64,000 nucleotides of DNA, taken from positions 17,308 to 81,307 of the forward strand of contig CAMWRH010000003.1 of the NCBI GenBank assembly GCA_947176605.1, written 5' to 3'. Numbering within the stretch: the first letter of the stretch is position 1; the number at the start of each line of letters is the position of its first letter. A program made the translations under genes and the position numbers. The notes beneath the pieces were generated by a model, which searched no databases, had not been told where the DNA came from, and worked only from the letters and a program-made list of their open reading frames with translations. The stretch is from an uncultured Porphyromonadaceae bacterium. GTDB taxonomy: Bacteria > Bacteroidota > Bacteroidia > Bacteroidales > Muribaculaceae. Of this stretch, positions 27,713 to 36,619 are shown piece by piece.

Positions 27713-28483
27713 TTACCGTTTCATTACTTTCTTGCCTCCGGTGACGTAAATCTCGCCGGAGCGCATCTCTGATACCGGTCTGCCCTGCAGATCCACAGTC
27801 GGGGCTTCTCCGGATTCTGCTTCTGATATGGCGCCGACTCCGTTCTGACCGGGAGGCACAAGGCTGTCGAAATCCTCTTTGCCGAAGAGCAGTTTGTCGT
27901 CCATATGACATTCCACCATCTCTCCGTGGAAATACCGTCTGTCGGGGTCAGCTTCGGTCACCTTATCAAGCACGCGGCCCCAGAAGTTGGTGTTCGCACC
28001 TATCCCCTCCACTATCCAGATATTTTCCCCGGTCTCATCCTCGCCAAGATAGACGCATTTCCTTGATTTCCCGTCCTTCTCGATTACGATACTATCCGGC
28101 ACGTCATTCCCATACTCCATATCGAGCGAATAAAGCAACTGCTGCTCTTCCTCTCCCTCGGCATTAGTCACTATATTATAGACCGCTCCATTGCTTTCGT
28201 AAAGCACGATATCCTTGGGAGGGAAAATTATCGAATGCATTACCCAATTCCCGTCTTCGCTCCGGTCAGCCCTGCGGGCTACAAGAGAGTAATACATCTT
28301 CCCGCCGACCGTCTCGTAGTTGTTGACATAGATTTTCCAGTAGCAGAAGGTCTCTCCATTATTGTCAACTTCCGCCACAATCCACCACTTACCGGCCTGC
28401 ACACACCGCTGATAGTCAGCCCTGCCGACCAACCCGCAAAGCGCCAACATCACAGTCAGCACCACATATCTTATCGTTTTCAT
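27713..28483 (-). CDS. Secreted protein, unknown, with C-terminal DLQGR tail (paralog of next gene)
   Basis: The 256-residue precursor has a signal peptide (MKTIRYVVLTVMLALCGLVG). It shares with the 28510 gene the segments AGKWWIVAEV, FPPKDI and IWIVEGIGANT..W, so the two are tandem paralogs. It ends with DLQGRPVSE, GEIYVTGGKKVMKR, a tail resembling those at 12057 and 13977. I recognise no enzymatic motif. The tail suggests surface export or anchoring. Confidence 0.78.
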   Translation of the reverse strand: MKTIRYVVLTVMLALCGLVGRADYQRCVQAGKWWIVAEVDNNGETFCYWKIYVNNYETVGGKMYYSLVARRADRSEDGNWVMHSIIFPPKDIVLYESNGAVYNIVTNAEGEEEQQLLYSLDMEYGNDVPDSIVIEKDGKSRKCVYLGEDETGENIWIVEGIGANTNFWGRVLDKVTEADPDRRYFHGEMVECHMDDKLLFGKEDFDSLVPPGQNGVGAISEAESGEAPTVDLQGRPVSEMRSGEIYVTGGKKVMKR

Positions 28484-28509
28484 AATCCTGATTTCCTATT
28501 ATTATTGAA

Positions 28510-29169
28510 TCAATTGTTTTTCACAGGAACGGCCAGTTGGTCAAAATCAGCCCGGGTGTAAAGAAGTTGTTCTCCTTTGTAGCATTCCATCATATGCGCT
28601 TTATATATCATACTTTGAGATGATGCAGAAGATCTGAGGGTGGCAAACGACCTTGACCAATAATCCGAATTTGGCCCGATACCCTCTACAATCCATACAT
28701 TAAAACCCACATATTCTTCTCCGAAATAGACTGCCGCCCGCGTCTCTTCATTGACCTTTACAGTTGTAGGCATTACCACATATTGATCTTCAGGAAACTC
28801 TTCGAGTGAAAACAACACACTTGTGCTTAGACTTCCTCCCTCAGCACTGTCTACTAAATATACAGTGCCGTTCTTTTCCGAGAGTCGGAACTTCATAGGA
28901 GGGAATAAGGTAGACTGCTCGACCCATCTGCCATCACCATTTTTATCAACCCTGACAGCAGAGAGGTTGAAATATTCCTGAGAATCAATAGTCTCGACAT
29001 CTGTCACAGCCACTTTCCAATGGCAGAATTCGACCTCGTTCATTCCGAGTTCCACCTCAGCCACAATCCACCACTTCCCTTCTTCGAGGAAGGGGAGATA
29101 GTCGGCCCGGCATCCCAATGCCGTCAATACCAGTGCTACGGCCAGCACTATCTGTCTTATCACTTTCAT
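28510..29169 (-). CDS. Secreted protein, unknown, tail-less paralog
   Basis: This 219-residue precursor has a signal peptide (MKVIRQIVLAVALVLTALG) with a cysteine near its end (GCRADY) that could be a lipoprotein site, though the context is not a clean lipobox. The body matches the neighbouring 256-residue protein (EGKWWIVAEV, LFPPMKF, VWIVEGIGPNSDYW), but it ends at DFDQLAVPVKNN, just where the paralog goes on into its C-terminal tail. It is 26 bases upstream of the paralog and likely shares its promoter (29573-29543). Confidence 0.78.
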   Translation of the reverse strand: MKVIRQIVLAVALVLTALGCRADYLPFLEEGKWWIVAEVELGMNEVEFCHWKVAVTDVETIDSQEYFNLSAVRVDKNGDGRWVEQSTLFPPMKFRLSEKNGTVYLVDSAEGGSLSTSVLFSLEEFPEDQYVVMPTTVKVNEETRAAVYFGEEYVGFNVWIVEGIGPNSDYWSRSFATLRSSASSQSMIYKAHMMECYKGEQLLYTRADFDQLAVPVKNN

Positions 29170-29542
29170 ATCTTCGAGTTTTTAGGTATTGTTACTTTTC
29201 ATTTATCCTTGCTTCTTCTTGCTGTGGAGTATTATCTACAGCATCATCATGAGGAATACGACTCCCCTGACTGCCGGATCCTATTCCTTTCGTCTTTTGT
29301 CAGTATGGCATGTGAGAGGAAGCCGGGATTTTCAATGACCTGGTTATCTGTAGCCGACTGCAGGATCCGCTTGGATAATATTGCATTTATACTCCAATGT
29401 GGAACAGGAATTTGAGTTGATTCATAATGTCAGGTTTTTGTGTTGCAAATGGTCAGGTCGATGCTGATTGCGACTGTCGTGATACCACGGTTCGGCTTAT
29501 GCGGCATGGGTATGTAATGTCAGTGTCAATACTTAACAATCG

Positions 29543-29573
29543 CAAAGATATAACAATTTTTAAAAATTCCAAA
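29543..29573 (-). promoter_or_regulatory. Promoter for the paralogous secreted protein pair
   Basis: On the minus strand TTTG (29573-29570), a 19-base spacer and TATCTTTG (29550-29543) fit the Bacteroidota consensus. The leader would be about 370 bases. Confidence 0.6.
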
Positions 29574-29738
29574 ATTTTTCCTGCGTATTTCTTCAAGTTC
29601 CACTGATTTTCCATCGGATTTAATCGGGGTGCATCGAGTTTAATCGCGATTAATCATGGTGCATCGAGTTTAATCGCGATCAATCGCCGCTTCGGGGTGA
29701 ATCCGGTCACATCGAGCGGCACCGGGCTGCATAACCGA

Positions 29739-29773
29739 CATCGGGCGGCTGCCACACTGGCAGCCGCCCGATG
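29739..29773. other. 16-bp inverted repeat
   Basis: Perfect arms catcgggcggctgcca and tggcagccgcccgatg enclose a CAC loop. There is no T-run on either side, so it is a stable hairpin downstream of the pseudouridine synthase gene rather than a classic terminator. Confidence 0.6.
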
Positions 29774-29794
29774 CGCGACAGATAATCGATTTCG

Positions 29795-29920
29795 CTTATA
29801 ATTCCGGCAGGAGCTTGCGCGTATGCGTCGGCAGCTTATGATTCCGGCAGGAGCTTGCGCGTATGCGCCGGCAGCTTATGATTCCGGCAGGAGCTTACGC
29901 ATCTGCGGCGGTGCCGGTAC
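29795..29920. repeat. Three 40-bp tandem repeats covering the pseudouridine synthase 3' end
   Basis: Units at 29801-29840, 29841-29880 and 29881-29920 have an exact 40-base period; the first two differ by one base (gtcgg/gccgg), the third is diverged after attccggcaggagctt. The third unit holds the last codons and stop of the gene (stop within 29876-29878), so the other two are copies of that end placed downstream. Confidence 0.9.
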
Positions 29921-30544
29921 TTCAAGGGAGATGGGTTGCTTGCTGACGGGATGGATAAATTCGATGCGCTTGGCCACAAGCGATATTCCACCGTCGGGAT
30001 TGCTGCGGCGTGCGCCGTATTTGAGGTCGCCCTGAATCGGATGACCCATCTGCGAGAGCTGCATCCGGATCTGATGCTTGCGCCCGGTGATAAGGTTGAT
30101 TTCAAGAATCGTGTAGCGGTCGCCTGAGGCTACGGTGGTGTAGCGCAGTTCGGCCCTCTTGGCATCCGGATGCGACGGGGAGCAGGGGAAGGATTTGTTC
30201 ATACGTCCGTCAGAGCGCATGTAGCATTCCAGAGTAGCCCCGGGTTGCTCCGGATGCCCTTCCACCATGGCCCAGTAGGTCTTATGGATTTCATTCTTGC
30301 GTAGCATCTCGTTAAGGCGCGTCAGAGCCTTTGAGGTGCGTGCGAATATCACCAGACCGCTTACAGGACGGTCAATGCGGTGCACGACGCCACAGAACAC
30401 ATTGCCCGGCTTCTGATACTTCTCCTTAAGATAATCCTTGATAAGCTCGCTGAGCGGGCGGTCGCCCGTCTTGTCGCCCTGTACGATTTCGCCTACCTGC
30501 TTGTTGACCACGATAATGTGGTTGTCTTCATATACTACTTCCAT
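29876..30544 (-). CDS. RluA-family RNA pseudouridine synthase
   Basis: The enzyme isomerises specific uridines in rRNA or tRNA. The 222-residue protein has HRIDRPVSGLVIFART with the catalytic Asp in motif II, the EINLITGRKHQIRMQL motif and GDLKYGA near the C-terminus. It lacks an S4 domain. I chose the ATG at 30544 (MEVVYEDNH); the frame from 30583 would run into the ompA terminator. The target base cannot be told from sequence. Its last residues lie inside a tandem repeat. Confidence 0.87.
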   Translation of the reverse strand: MEVVYEDNHIIVVNKQVGEIVQGDKTGDRPLSELIKDYLKEKYQKPGNVFCGVVHRIDRPVSGLVIFARTSKALTRLNEMLRKNEIHKTYWAMVEGHPEQPGATLECYMRSDGRMNKSFPCSPSHPDAKRAELRYTTVASGDRYTILEINLITGRKHQIRMQLSQMGHPIQGDLKYGARRSNPDGGISLVAKRIEFIHPVSKQPISLEVPAPPQMRKLLPES

Positions 30545-30554
30545 ACACTCAAAA

Positions 30555-30588
30555 GTAAAAAAGCGTGCCCCGAAGGGGGACACGCTTC
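30555..30588 (-). terminator. Terminator after the OmpA-like gene
   Basis: On the minus strand a GC-rich stem (aagcgtgtcccc with ggggcacgctt, one bulge) ends in TTTTTTACTTTT, about 30 bases after the ompA stop. Confidence 0.85.
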
Positions 30589-30617
30589 TCTATTCTGTTG
30601 TTGTTACAGGTCCGGGA

Positions 30618-31835
30618 TTAGTCGGCGAGACGGATAGTCACTGCGCGATCCAGGGGAGCTGCCTTCACACCGTAGTCAGTGAGGTTAGCGTTGTCGGTAG
30701 TAGTCTGGAGCTGACCACCGTCAACACCGCACTGTACGAGGTAGTTGTAGACACCGTCAACACGCTGCTGACGCAGACGGGCGTTGATCTCCTCTGTGCC
30801 GGTGTAGTTGTCGGCCCAGCCGGTGAGGACATACTTCTTGTTGGGGTTCTCCTGCATTACAGCTGCCACTGACTTCAGGATAGTCTTCTCACGAGAAGAA
30901 AGACCATACTGGTTGATGGGATAGTATACAGTAGCGAGACCTTCGCAGTCCTGTACTTTCTCAACTGCTGCGGGGCGCTTCAGGCAAGCGTCGAGCTGCT
31001 GCTGCAGGTCGGCGATCTTGCGGTCAGCTGCGTTCAGCTTGGCTACGAGAGCGTCACCCTCTGCGTCTGTGTACTTCCAGGTCGGGCATACGGCGGTAAC
31101 GGGGCAATCCCAAGTTGTCTTGCCAAGGTTGAAGTTGAAACCTGCGTATACGGCTGCGTCGTGCTGGAGGTTCTTGAAGTCGATCATTGTGTACTGCAGA
31201 TCGATGAAGAAGTCAACGTGCTCGCAGAGACGGAAGTTGTTCTGCAGACCCAGAGTGGCAAACATCTGAGTGTAGTGTGCGTTCTGCCACTGCTTGTCAG
31301 TGTTGTTGCCTGAGGGAGCTACTACGCTACCGTTCTTGAATGCGCGCTGCATTGTCCAGTATGCGCCTGCACCACCGTGGAGCACTGCGTTGTAGACACG
31401 TCCGGGACGATAGCCGCACCACCAGTTGGTGAGGTTAATCATTACGTCGAACTCCGGGCCGAGAGCCATGAACTTCTCGGGATAAGAACCGTTGCTGAAC
31501 GCTGCTGCACCTGCGTGACGGAATTCGCCGTCAGCTGTAGTGGCGCCTTTGGGCATCATCCAGTTCACACCGAAGCGGAAACCGAAGTTGGGATCTACCC
31601 ATTTGCCCACGTAGATAGCTGCGTTGCCACCGATACGGTCCTTCTTGGGAGCGTCGATATCGTGCTTGCTGAAAAGCATGTTGGCACCACCTTCTACAGT
31701 GATGAACCAGTTGTCTTTAGCTGAATTTCTCAGGATACCCTGCGAGCAGTCGGGCTCGTAAGTCACTTCCTGAGCCACTGCAGGAGCTGCACTCATGGCA
31801 ACAGCTGCAAGAGCGAGTAATACACTTTTTTTCAT
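30618..31835 (-). CDS. OmpA-family outer-membrane protein
   Basis: The 405-residue precursor has a signal peptide (MKKSVLLALAAVAMSAAPAVA), an N-terminal beta-barrel (about 25-265), a short coiled linker with AADRKIADLQQQLDACL, and a C-terminal OmpA domain (about 290-400) that should bind peptidoglycan, including ADNYTGTEEINARLRQQRV. Codon use is strongly biased towards a few codons, as in highly expressed genes, consistent with a major porin-like protein anchoring the outer membrane. It has its own terminator and probable promoter. Confidence 0.92.
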   Translation of the reverse strand: MKKSVLLALAAVAMSAAPAVAQEVTYEPDCSQGILRNSAKDNWFITVEGGANMLFSKHDIDAPKKDRIGGNAAIYVGKWVDPNFGFRFGVNWMMPKGATTADGEFRHAGAAAFSNGSYPEKFMALGPEFDVMINLTNWWCGYRPGRVYNAVLHGGAGAYWTMQRAFKNGSVVAPSGNNTDKQWQNAHYTQMFATLGLQNNFRLCEHVDFFIDLQYTMIDFKNLQHDAAVYAGFNFNLGKTTWDCPVTAVCPTWKYTDAEGDALVAKLNAADRKIADLQQQLDACLKRPAAVEKVQDCEGLATVYYPINQYGLSSREKTILKSVAAVMQENPNKKYVLTGWADNYTGTEEINARLRQQRVDGVYNYLVQCGVDGGQLQTTTDNANLTDYGVKAAPLDRAVTIRLAD

Positions 31836-31924
31836 AGAACAACAATATTAAATAGTTAATAATTTTTGTCGTAATTTTTGGCTGCCATTACCCCCCGCTC
31901 TCGGGAGGTCGGAATTTGTCAGCG

Positions 31925-31932
31925 CAAAGTTA
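31925..31932 (-). promoter_or_regulatory. Putative -7 box for the OmpA-like gene
   Basis: TAACTTTG on the minus strand, 90 bases before the start codon; the -33 element is poor. Confidence 0.4.
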
Positions 31933-32263
31933 ACTAAAAATTTATAGAGTAACGCCCTCCTCTTAAAAAATGTTTATAATTTTTTCCTCATTTTTTCATT
32001 TTTTAAGACTTAAAAGCCCCTTTTGGGCTCATTCGGGCGCTTTTACCGGCGTTCCCGGCAAGGTGATGCCGCTTTTCAGTAGGCGTACATTCTCATAACA
32101 AGAAAACGAGTAGAAAAGTTAGATAAACTTTAATCAAAATTAACCCATTCGGTTTTATCTAATTTTAACTCAGCATGTTAGCTATCCTCGCCTTCTGTTT
32201 TTATGAGGATCTGCGCGCATCTGTATCACGCTGCCGATATCTGTCGCCGGAGCTGCAGGCCTC

Positions 32264-32302
32264 CCGTCAGCTTACGTAGGCCGAACCTGCGTAAGCTGGC
32301 GG
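32264..32302 (-). terminator. Hairpin downstream of transketolase
   Basis: A 13-bp stem (ccgtcagcttacg with cgtaagctggcgg, one G-T pair) lies 14 bases after the stop on the minus strand. There is no T-run, so termination is uncertain. Confidence 0.5.
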
Positions 32303-32315
32303 AAGCCGCATTATC

Positions 32316-34346
32316 TTATGCCTCAAGGAAGCTCTTGACGGCGGCCAGCATGGCCGGGGTGGTGTAACCGAACTTCTCGTCAAGCACCTTGGCCGGAGCC
32401 GAGGCGCCGAAGCGGTCGAGTCCATATACCTTCCAGTCGCCACGCATCAGGGGATACAGTGTGGAGGGAAGGCCGCTGGTGATGCCGAATACCTTGCCTG
32501 TGGCAGGGATCGTGGCATCGCGATACGCTTTGGGCTGATCAAGATACTCTCCTATCGAGGGGACTGACACGACACGGGCCTTTACTCCTTCGCCATGCAG
32601 CTCTTCGGCTACGTGAAGCGCAAGCGACACTTCGCTGCCGTTGGCTACAAGGGTCACGTCAGGATTGACATCGGACGAGCCGTAGACTATATAGCCGCCG
32701 CGCGCCACTCCCTTGGCCTGCTCGCGGCGGTCGGCGCCGGGGAGGTCTTCAAGATCCTGACGGGAGAATATCATCACGGTCGGACGGTCGGTAGTGGCCA
32801 TCGCGAGCCGGTAGCATTCGATCACTTCAGCCGAGTCGGCAGGACGCAGCACGAGCACCGAGCGCTTCCCGGCGAGGTTGCGCAGCTCTTCGAGCAGGCG
32901 CATCTGTGCCTCGTGCTCTACGGGCTGGTGGGTCGGGCCGTCCTCTCCCACGCGGAAGGCATCATGGCTGAATACGTATTTCACCGGAAGCTGCATGAGT
33001 GCCGACATGCGGATGGCGGGCTTCATGTAGTCGGAGAATACGAAGAATGTGCCGCAGGCCGCCTGCATTCCTCCGTGCAGCACGACGCCGTTCATTATGC
33101 AGGCCATCGTAAGCTCGGCTACGCCGGCGTGCAGGAAGGCTCCGCTGAAGTCGTGACGGACGAGTGCGCCGGTGGCTTTGAGGAAGCCGTCGGTCTTGTC
33201 GGAATTGGCGAGGTCGGCGCTCGACACTATCATGTTGCCTACGTGGCGGCCAAGATAGTTGAGCACTGCCGAGGATGTGGTGCGGGTAGCCACATTGGGC
33301 TTTATCTCGATTGAGTCGAGGTCAAGCTCGGGCTGACGGTCGCTGTAGAACGAGCCCAGACGCTCCGCTTCTTCGGGATGAGCTTCTTTCCAGGCATGGA
33401 ATTCCGCTTTCCACGCATCGGCCTCTTTTACCAGGATCTCGCGGCGACGCTCATAAAGATCTTTCACTTCATCGAAAATCACCCACGGATTCTCCGGATC
33501 TCCACCGAGATTGCGCACGGTGGCGGCGATGTCGGCCCCGGCTTTCGACAAGGGCTGCCCGTGGGTGCTGACGGCTCCTTCGAGCGAGCTGCCGTCGGAT
33601 GCCACTACCTTGCGCGCCATGATGGTGCGCCCGATGATAAGTGTGGGCTTCTCTTTCTCTTCGCGTGCCATCTCGAGAGCTCCGTAGATCGCTTCGGGAT
33701 CGCTGCCGTCGATTTCGAGCACGTTCCAGTTCCATGCGCGGTACTTGGCGGCTGTGTCCTCGCAGGTCACTTCAGCCACTGTTGTGGAGAGCTGCACGGA
33801 GTTGGCATCGTAGTACATGATGAGGTTGCTGAGTCCCAGTGTGCCGGCTATGCGCCCTGCCCCCTGCGACACCTCTTCCTGTATGCCGCCATCTGATATG
33901 AAGGCATACGTCTTATGGGCCACTACCTCTCCGAATCTTGCGGCAAGGAAACGCTCGGCAATCGCACAGCCCACTGCCATGGCATGTCCCTGACCGAGCG
34001 GACCGCTGCTGTTGTCGACTCCGCGCTCGGGCTGCAGCTCCGGGTGGCCCGGTGTGACGCTGCCCCACTGGCGGAACTGCTGAAGCTCCTCTATGGTGTA
34101 GCGCCCTGTGAGGGCGAGCACGCCGTAGAGCATGGGCGACTGATGGCCCGGATCAAGAAAGAACCGGTCACGTGCCATCCATTCGGGGTCACGGGGATCA
34201 TACCTGAGCACCTTTGAGAAGAGCACATTGACGAAGTCGGCTCCTCCCATCGAACCGCCCGGATGACCAGACTTGGCCTTCTCCACCATTTCAGTGATGA
34301 GGATGCGGATGTTGTCGGCCGCACGATTCATTAGATTTTTGTCCAT
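32316..34346 (-). CDS. tkt: Transketolase
   Basis: Transketolase moves two-carbon units between sugar phosphates in the non-oxidative pentose phosphate pathway. The 676-residue protein is full length with HPGGSMGGADF, GPLGQGHAMAVG, the PYR-domain glutamate region HDAFRVGEDGPTHQPVEHEAQ and a C-terminal domain. The ThDP motif usually written GDG..E..SHEA reads SDGGIQEEVSQGA here, with YYDANSVQL after it; I believe this is a clade feature but cannot check. It is 158 bases downstream of the sugar transporter gene. Confidence 0.94.
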   Translation of the reverse strand: MDKNLMNRAADNIRILITEMVEKAKSGHPGGSMGGADFVNVLFSKVLRYDPRDPEWMARDRFFLDPGHQSPMLYGVLALTGRYTIEELQQFRQWGSVTPGHPELQPERGVDNSSGPLGQGHAMAVGCAIAERFLAARFGEVVAHKTYAFISDGGIQEEVSQGAGRIAGTLGLSNLIMYYDANSVQLSTTVAEVTCEDTAAKYRAWNWNVLEIDGSDPEAIYGALEMAREEKEKPTLIIGRTIMARKVVASDGSSLEGAVSTHGQPLSKAGADIAATVRNLGGDPENPWVIFDEVKDLYERRREILVKEADAWKAEFHAWKEAHPEEAERLGSFYSDRQPELDLDSIEIKPNVATRTTSSAVLNYLGRHVGNMIVSSADLANSDKTDGFLKATGALVRHDFSGAFLHAGVAELTMACIMNGVVLHGGMQAACGTFFVFSDYMKPAIRMSALMQLPVKYVFSHDAFRVGEDGPTHQPVEHEAQMRLLEELRNLAGKRSVLVLRPADSAEVIECYRLAMATTDRPTVMIFSRQDLEDLPGADRREQAKGVARGGYIVYGSSDVNPDVTLVANGSEVSLALHVAEELHGEGVKARVVSVPSIGEYLDQPKAYRDATIPATGKVFGITSGLPSTLYPLMRGDWKVYGLDRFGASAPAKVLDEKFGYTTPAMLAAVKSFLEA

Positions 34347-34460
34347 GATGTTTTTTATGATATAAAAAGATTGGGTTGGCTATGTTTTGATTCCGGCATC
34401 GTTTCCGGCTCGGGCGAGGAGGTGGATGCGCCCCTCTCCCCTGCCGCTCAGAAATCCGGC

Positions 34461-34485
34461 GGGCGGCCGATTGCGACGGCCGCCC
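34461..34485 (-). terminator. GC-rich hairpin after the sugar transporter
   Basis: A perfect 9-bp stem (gggcggccg with cggccgccc) and 7-base loop lie 20 bases after the transporter stop on the minus strand; the T tract after it is weak. Confidence 0.5.
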
Positions 34486-34504
34486 GGGAGGGGGAAGGCC
34501 GGTA

Positions 34505-35830
34505 TCAGTCTTCTACCAGCACTTCGGGAGCAAGCTTTTCATTTCTGCCGGGCTTGGAGAGAAGCAGGGCATAAATGAATATATAGGCTGCCAGTGCGAA
34601 GTCGAGCCAGAAGCTTCCCAATATGGATCCTGAAGCCATAAACGACTGTATCCAGGGGAATATGCCGCCGCCGCACACCATGACCATGTATACGCCCGAT
34701 GCCACGGCCGTATATTTGCCAAGTCCGGTGACGGAGAGGTTGAAAATCGCGCCCCACATCACTGAGGCAAAGAAGCCGCAGAGCACGAGGAAGATGGCGT
34801 TGAGCGGCACCTTAACCACGCTGAAGGCGAGCTGCGACGAGTCGAAGCCGATGAAGCTGACGAGCGTCTCCCGGGTGAATATGCCCAGCAGGATGAATGT
34901 CATTGCGCCGAGTCCGGCTACCGAGAGCATCACGCGCGACGATACCTTGCCGCCGATCACGCCGCCCAGAAGTCGGCCGATGAGCATCAGCAGCCAGTAG
35001 ATGCCTACAACGGTGCCGGCGATCGCGGCGCTGGCAGCTGCGTTGGAGGCTTTCACTTCGGCATGCTTCTCAAGAAACTGATATGTCCAGTTGGCCACAC
35101 CTACCTCAAGACCCACATAGCAGAAGATGGCGAGCACGCCGAAGGCGAAGTTGCGGTAGGCAAACGCGCCGAGCACCCTCACCTTCTCCGTGGGCTTGCC
35201 GAGATCTTCGGATTCGGGGAGCTTGCTGAAGAAGAGTACGAGGAAGGCCGCCGCGAATATGCCCATGGCGAGATAGAACACGGGGTTGGCGGAGGAGATG
35301 GTGCTGGCCGCGCCGCCAAGAAGGCCGCCTACGATTACGGGAGCCAGTGTGGCGCCAAGAGAGTTGCAGGAGCCGCCGAACTGTACGAGCTGGTTGCCCT
35401 GGTTGGGGGTCGAGCCGAGGGAGTTAAGCATCGGATTGACCACCGTATTGAGCAGACACATCGAGAATCCCGCTACAAAGGCTCCGATCAGGTATATGGT
35501 CACCGCTGTGCTGTCGGCGGCGATGAAGCCCGACAGCCATGTGATGGCCACGCCGATGAAGCCGATTGTCACGGCCCAAAGGGCGGTGACGCGGAACCCT
35601 TTGTTCTGCAGCAGTTTGCCGGCCGGATAGCCCATGAAGGCATAGGCTATGAAGTTGGCCAGTGTGCCGAGCTGCGACATCATCGGGTTTCCCTCCGACA
35701 TCTTTTCGATGACGGAGCCAAGGGGATTCTGATAGCCTGTGACGAATGCTATCATGAAGAAAAGCGCGAACATGATCACGATCGGGAGCACGTAGCTTTT
35801 CTTTTTCGAAGGATTGAGTTCTTCTACCAT
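34505..35830 (-). CDS. FucP-type MFS sugar transporter
   Basis: The 441-residue protein has about 12 membrane segments and family features of the fucose/glucose-galactose:H+ symporters (FHS family): an N-terminal FALFFMIAFVTGYQNPL, AYAFMGYPAGKLLQ, and NTVVNPMLNSLG in the fifth helix region. It would import a monosaccharide across the inner membrane; the substrate is not certain. Its position just upstream of transketolase hints at sugar feeding into the pentose phosphate pathway, which is only context. Confidence 0.85.
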   Translation of the reverse strand: MVEELNPSKKKSYVLPIVIMFALFFMIAFVTGYQNPLGSVIEKMSEGNPMMSQLGTLANFIAYAFMGYPAGKLLQNKGFRVTALWAVTIGFIGVAITWLSGFIAADSTAVTIYLIGAFVAGFSMCLLNTVVNPMLNSLGSTPNQGNQLVQFGGSCNSLGATLAPVIVGGLLGGAASTISSANPVFYLAMGIFAAAFLVLFFSKLPESEDLGKPTEKVRVLGAFAYRNFAFGVLAIFCYVGLEVGVANWTYQFLEKHAEVKASNAAASAAIAGTVVGIYWLLMLIGRLLGGVIGGKVSSRVMLSVAGLGAMTFILLGIFTRETLVSFIGFDSSQLAFSVVKVPLNAIFLVLCGFFASVMWGAIFNLSVTGLGKYTAVASGVYMVMVCGGGIFPWIQSFMASGSILGSFWLDFALAAYIFIYALLLSKPGRNEKLAPEVLVED

Positions 35831-35944
35831 GTGTTGTTTTTTTGTTAATTGTAGATTGATATTTGATTCTAAGTCAGCTTTCTGTCATTGTCCGGCCTCC
35901 GGTGTGGCGCACACGTCACGGGCGCATCGCGGAAGCCTGACGGG

Positions 35945-36619
35945 TCAATAGTCGCGCTCACCGAATATCCGTGTGCCCACCCTTACGAGTGTGGCTCCTT
36001 CTTCCACAGCTGTCGGCCAGTCGCCGCTCATACCCATCGAGAGGGTATCGAAGCCGCGCAGGGCCAGAGAGGCATCGTCGCGGATGGTGCGGTACACGTC
36101 GGCAATGCGGCGGAAGTCGGCCCGCACGCGGTCGGCATCGTCGGTATTTGACGCCATTCCCATCACCCCGCATATGTGGGTGGCCTGCAGGCGCTCGAAG
36201 CGGCGGGAGGCGAAGTAGGCAAGCAGCTCGTCGGGCGAGAATCCGAATTTCGTCTCTTCGCGGGCCACATGGAGCTGCATCAGCACCCGGGCCGTCACTC
36301 CGGCATGCCGGGCCTCGCTGTCGATCACGTCAAGGAGATGCTCCGTGTCGACGCTCTCTATGAGCGCCACGCGCCCCATGAGCTGGCGCACCTTATTGGT
36401 CTGCAGATGCCCTATGAAATGCCATTCGATATCGGCCGGGAGCAAGGGCTGCTTGCGGAGCAGCTCCTGCACGCGGCTTTCGCCAAACCGGCGCTGCCCT
36501 GCGGCATATGCCTCTTCGATGGCTTCGGCCGGATGAAACTTCGACACGGCCACCAGCTCCACACCCGACGGTATCTCGCGGCGCAGCTCCTCTATGGCTT
36601 CTGCTATACGGCTCATCAT
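35945..36619 (-). CDS. YggS/PLPBP-family pyridoxal-phosphate-binding protein
   Basis: This 224-residue fold-type III protein binds PLP and helps keep B6 and amino-acid pools in balance; no catalytic reaction is established. It shows VAVSKFHP (PLP lysine), FGESRVQEL, WHFIGHLQTNKV, and LSMGMSGDWPTAVEEGATLVRVGTRIFG. The ATG overlaps the stop of the DUF4494 gene (ATGA); a second ATG lies next to it at 36616. Confidence 0.93.
   Translation of the reverse strand: MMSRIAEAIEELRREIPSGVELVAVSKFHPAEAIEEAYAAGQRRFGESRVQELLRKQPLLPADIEWHFIGHLQTNKVRQLMGRVALIESVDTEHLLDVIDSEARHAGVTARVLMQLHVAREETKFGFSPDELLAYFASRRFERLQATHICGVMGMASNTDDADRVRADFRRIADVYRTIRDDASLALRGFDTLSMGMSGDWPTAVEEGATLVRVGTRIFGERDY

Larger units (their letters stand above)
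29170..29875. other. Gene-free 706-base stretch with promoter, repeats and hairpin
   Basis: It contains a strong minus-strand promoter (29543-29573), a duplicated motif gtgcatcgagtttaatcgcg near 29630-29685, a 16-bp inverted repeat (29739-29773) and the 40-bp tandem repeats from 29795. The first 370 bases would be an unusually long leader for the 219-residue protein; no start-bearing gene is seen there. Confidence 0.6.
31836..32315. other. Gene-free 480-base stretch between transketolase and ompA
   Basis: AT-rich. It contains a putative ompA -7 box (31925-31932), a run of poly-A/T around 31965-32005 and the transketolase 3' hairpin (32264-32302). No gene or RNA was recognised. Confidence 0.55.

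Noticed and set aside
29247..29429. Minus-strand frame that looks protein-like (contains VIENPGFLSHAILTKDE)
   Set aside because: It has no ATG, GTG or TTG start in a good position and about 60 codons only; it may be a remnant but cannot be supported as a gene.
29795..29920. Possible CRISPR array (40-bp repeats)
   Set aside because: Units are directly adjacent with no spacers, only three in number, and derive from the end of a gene.
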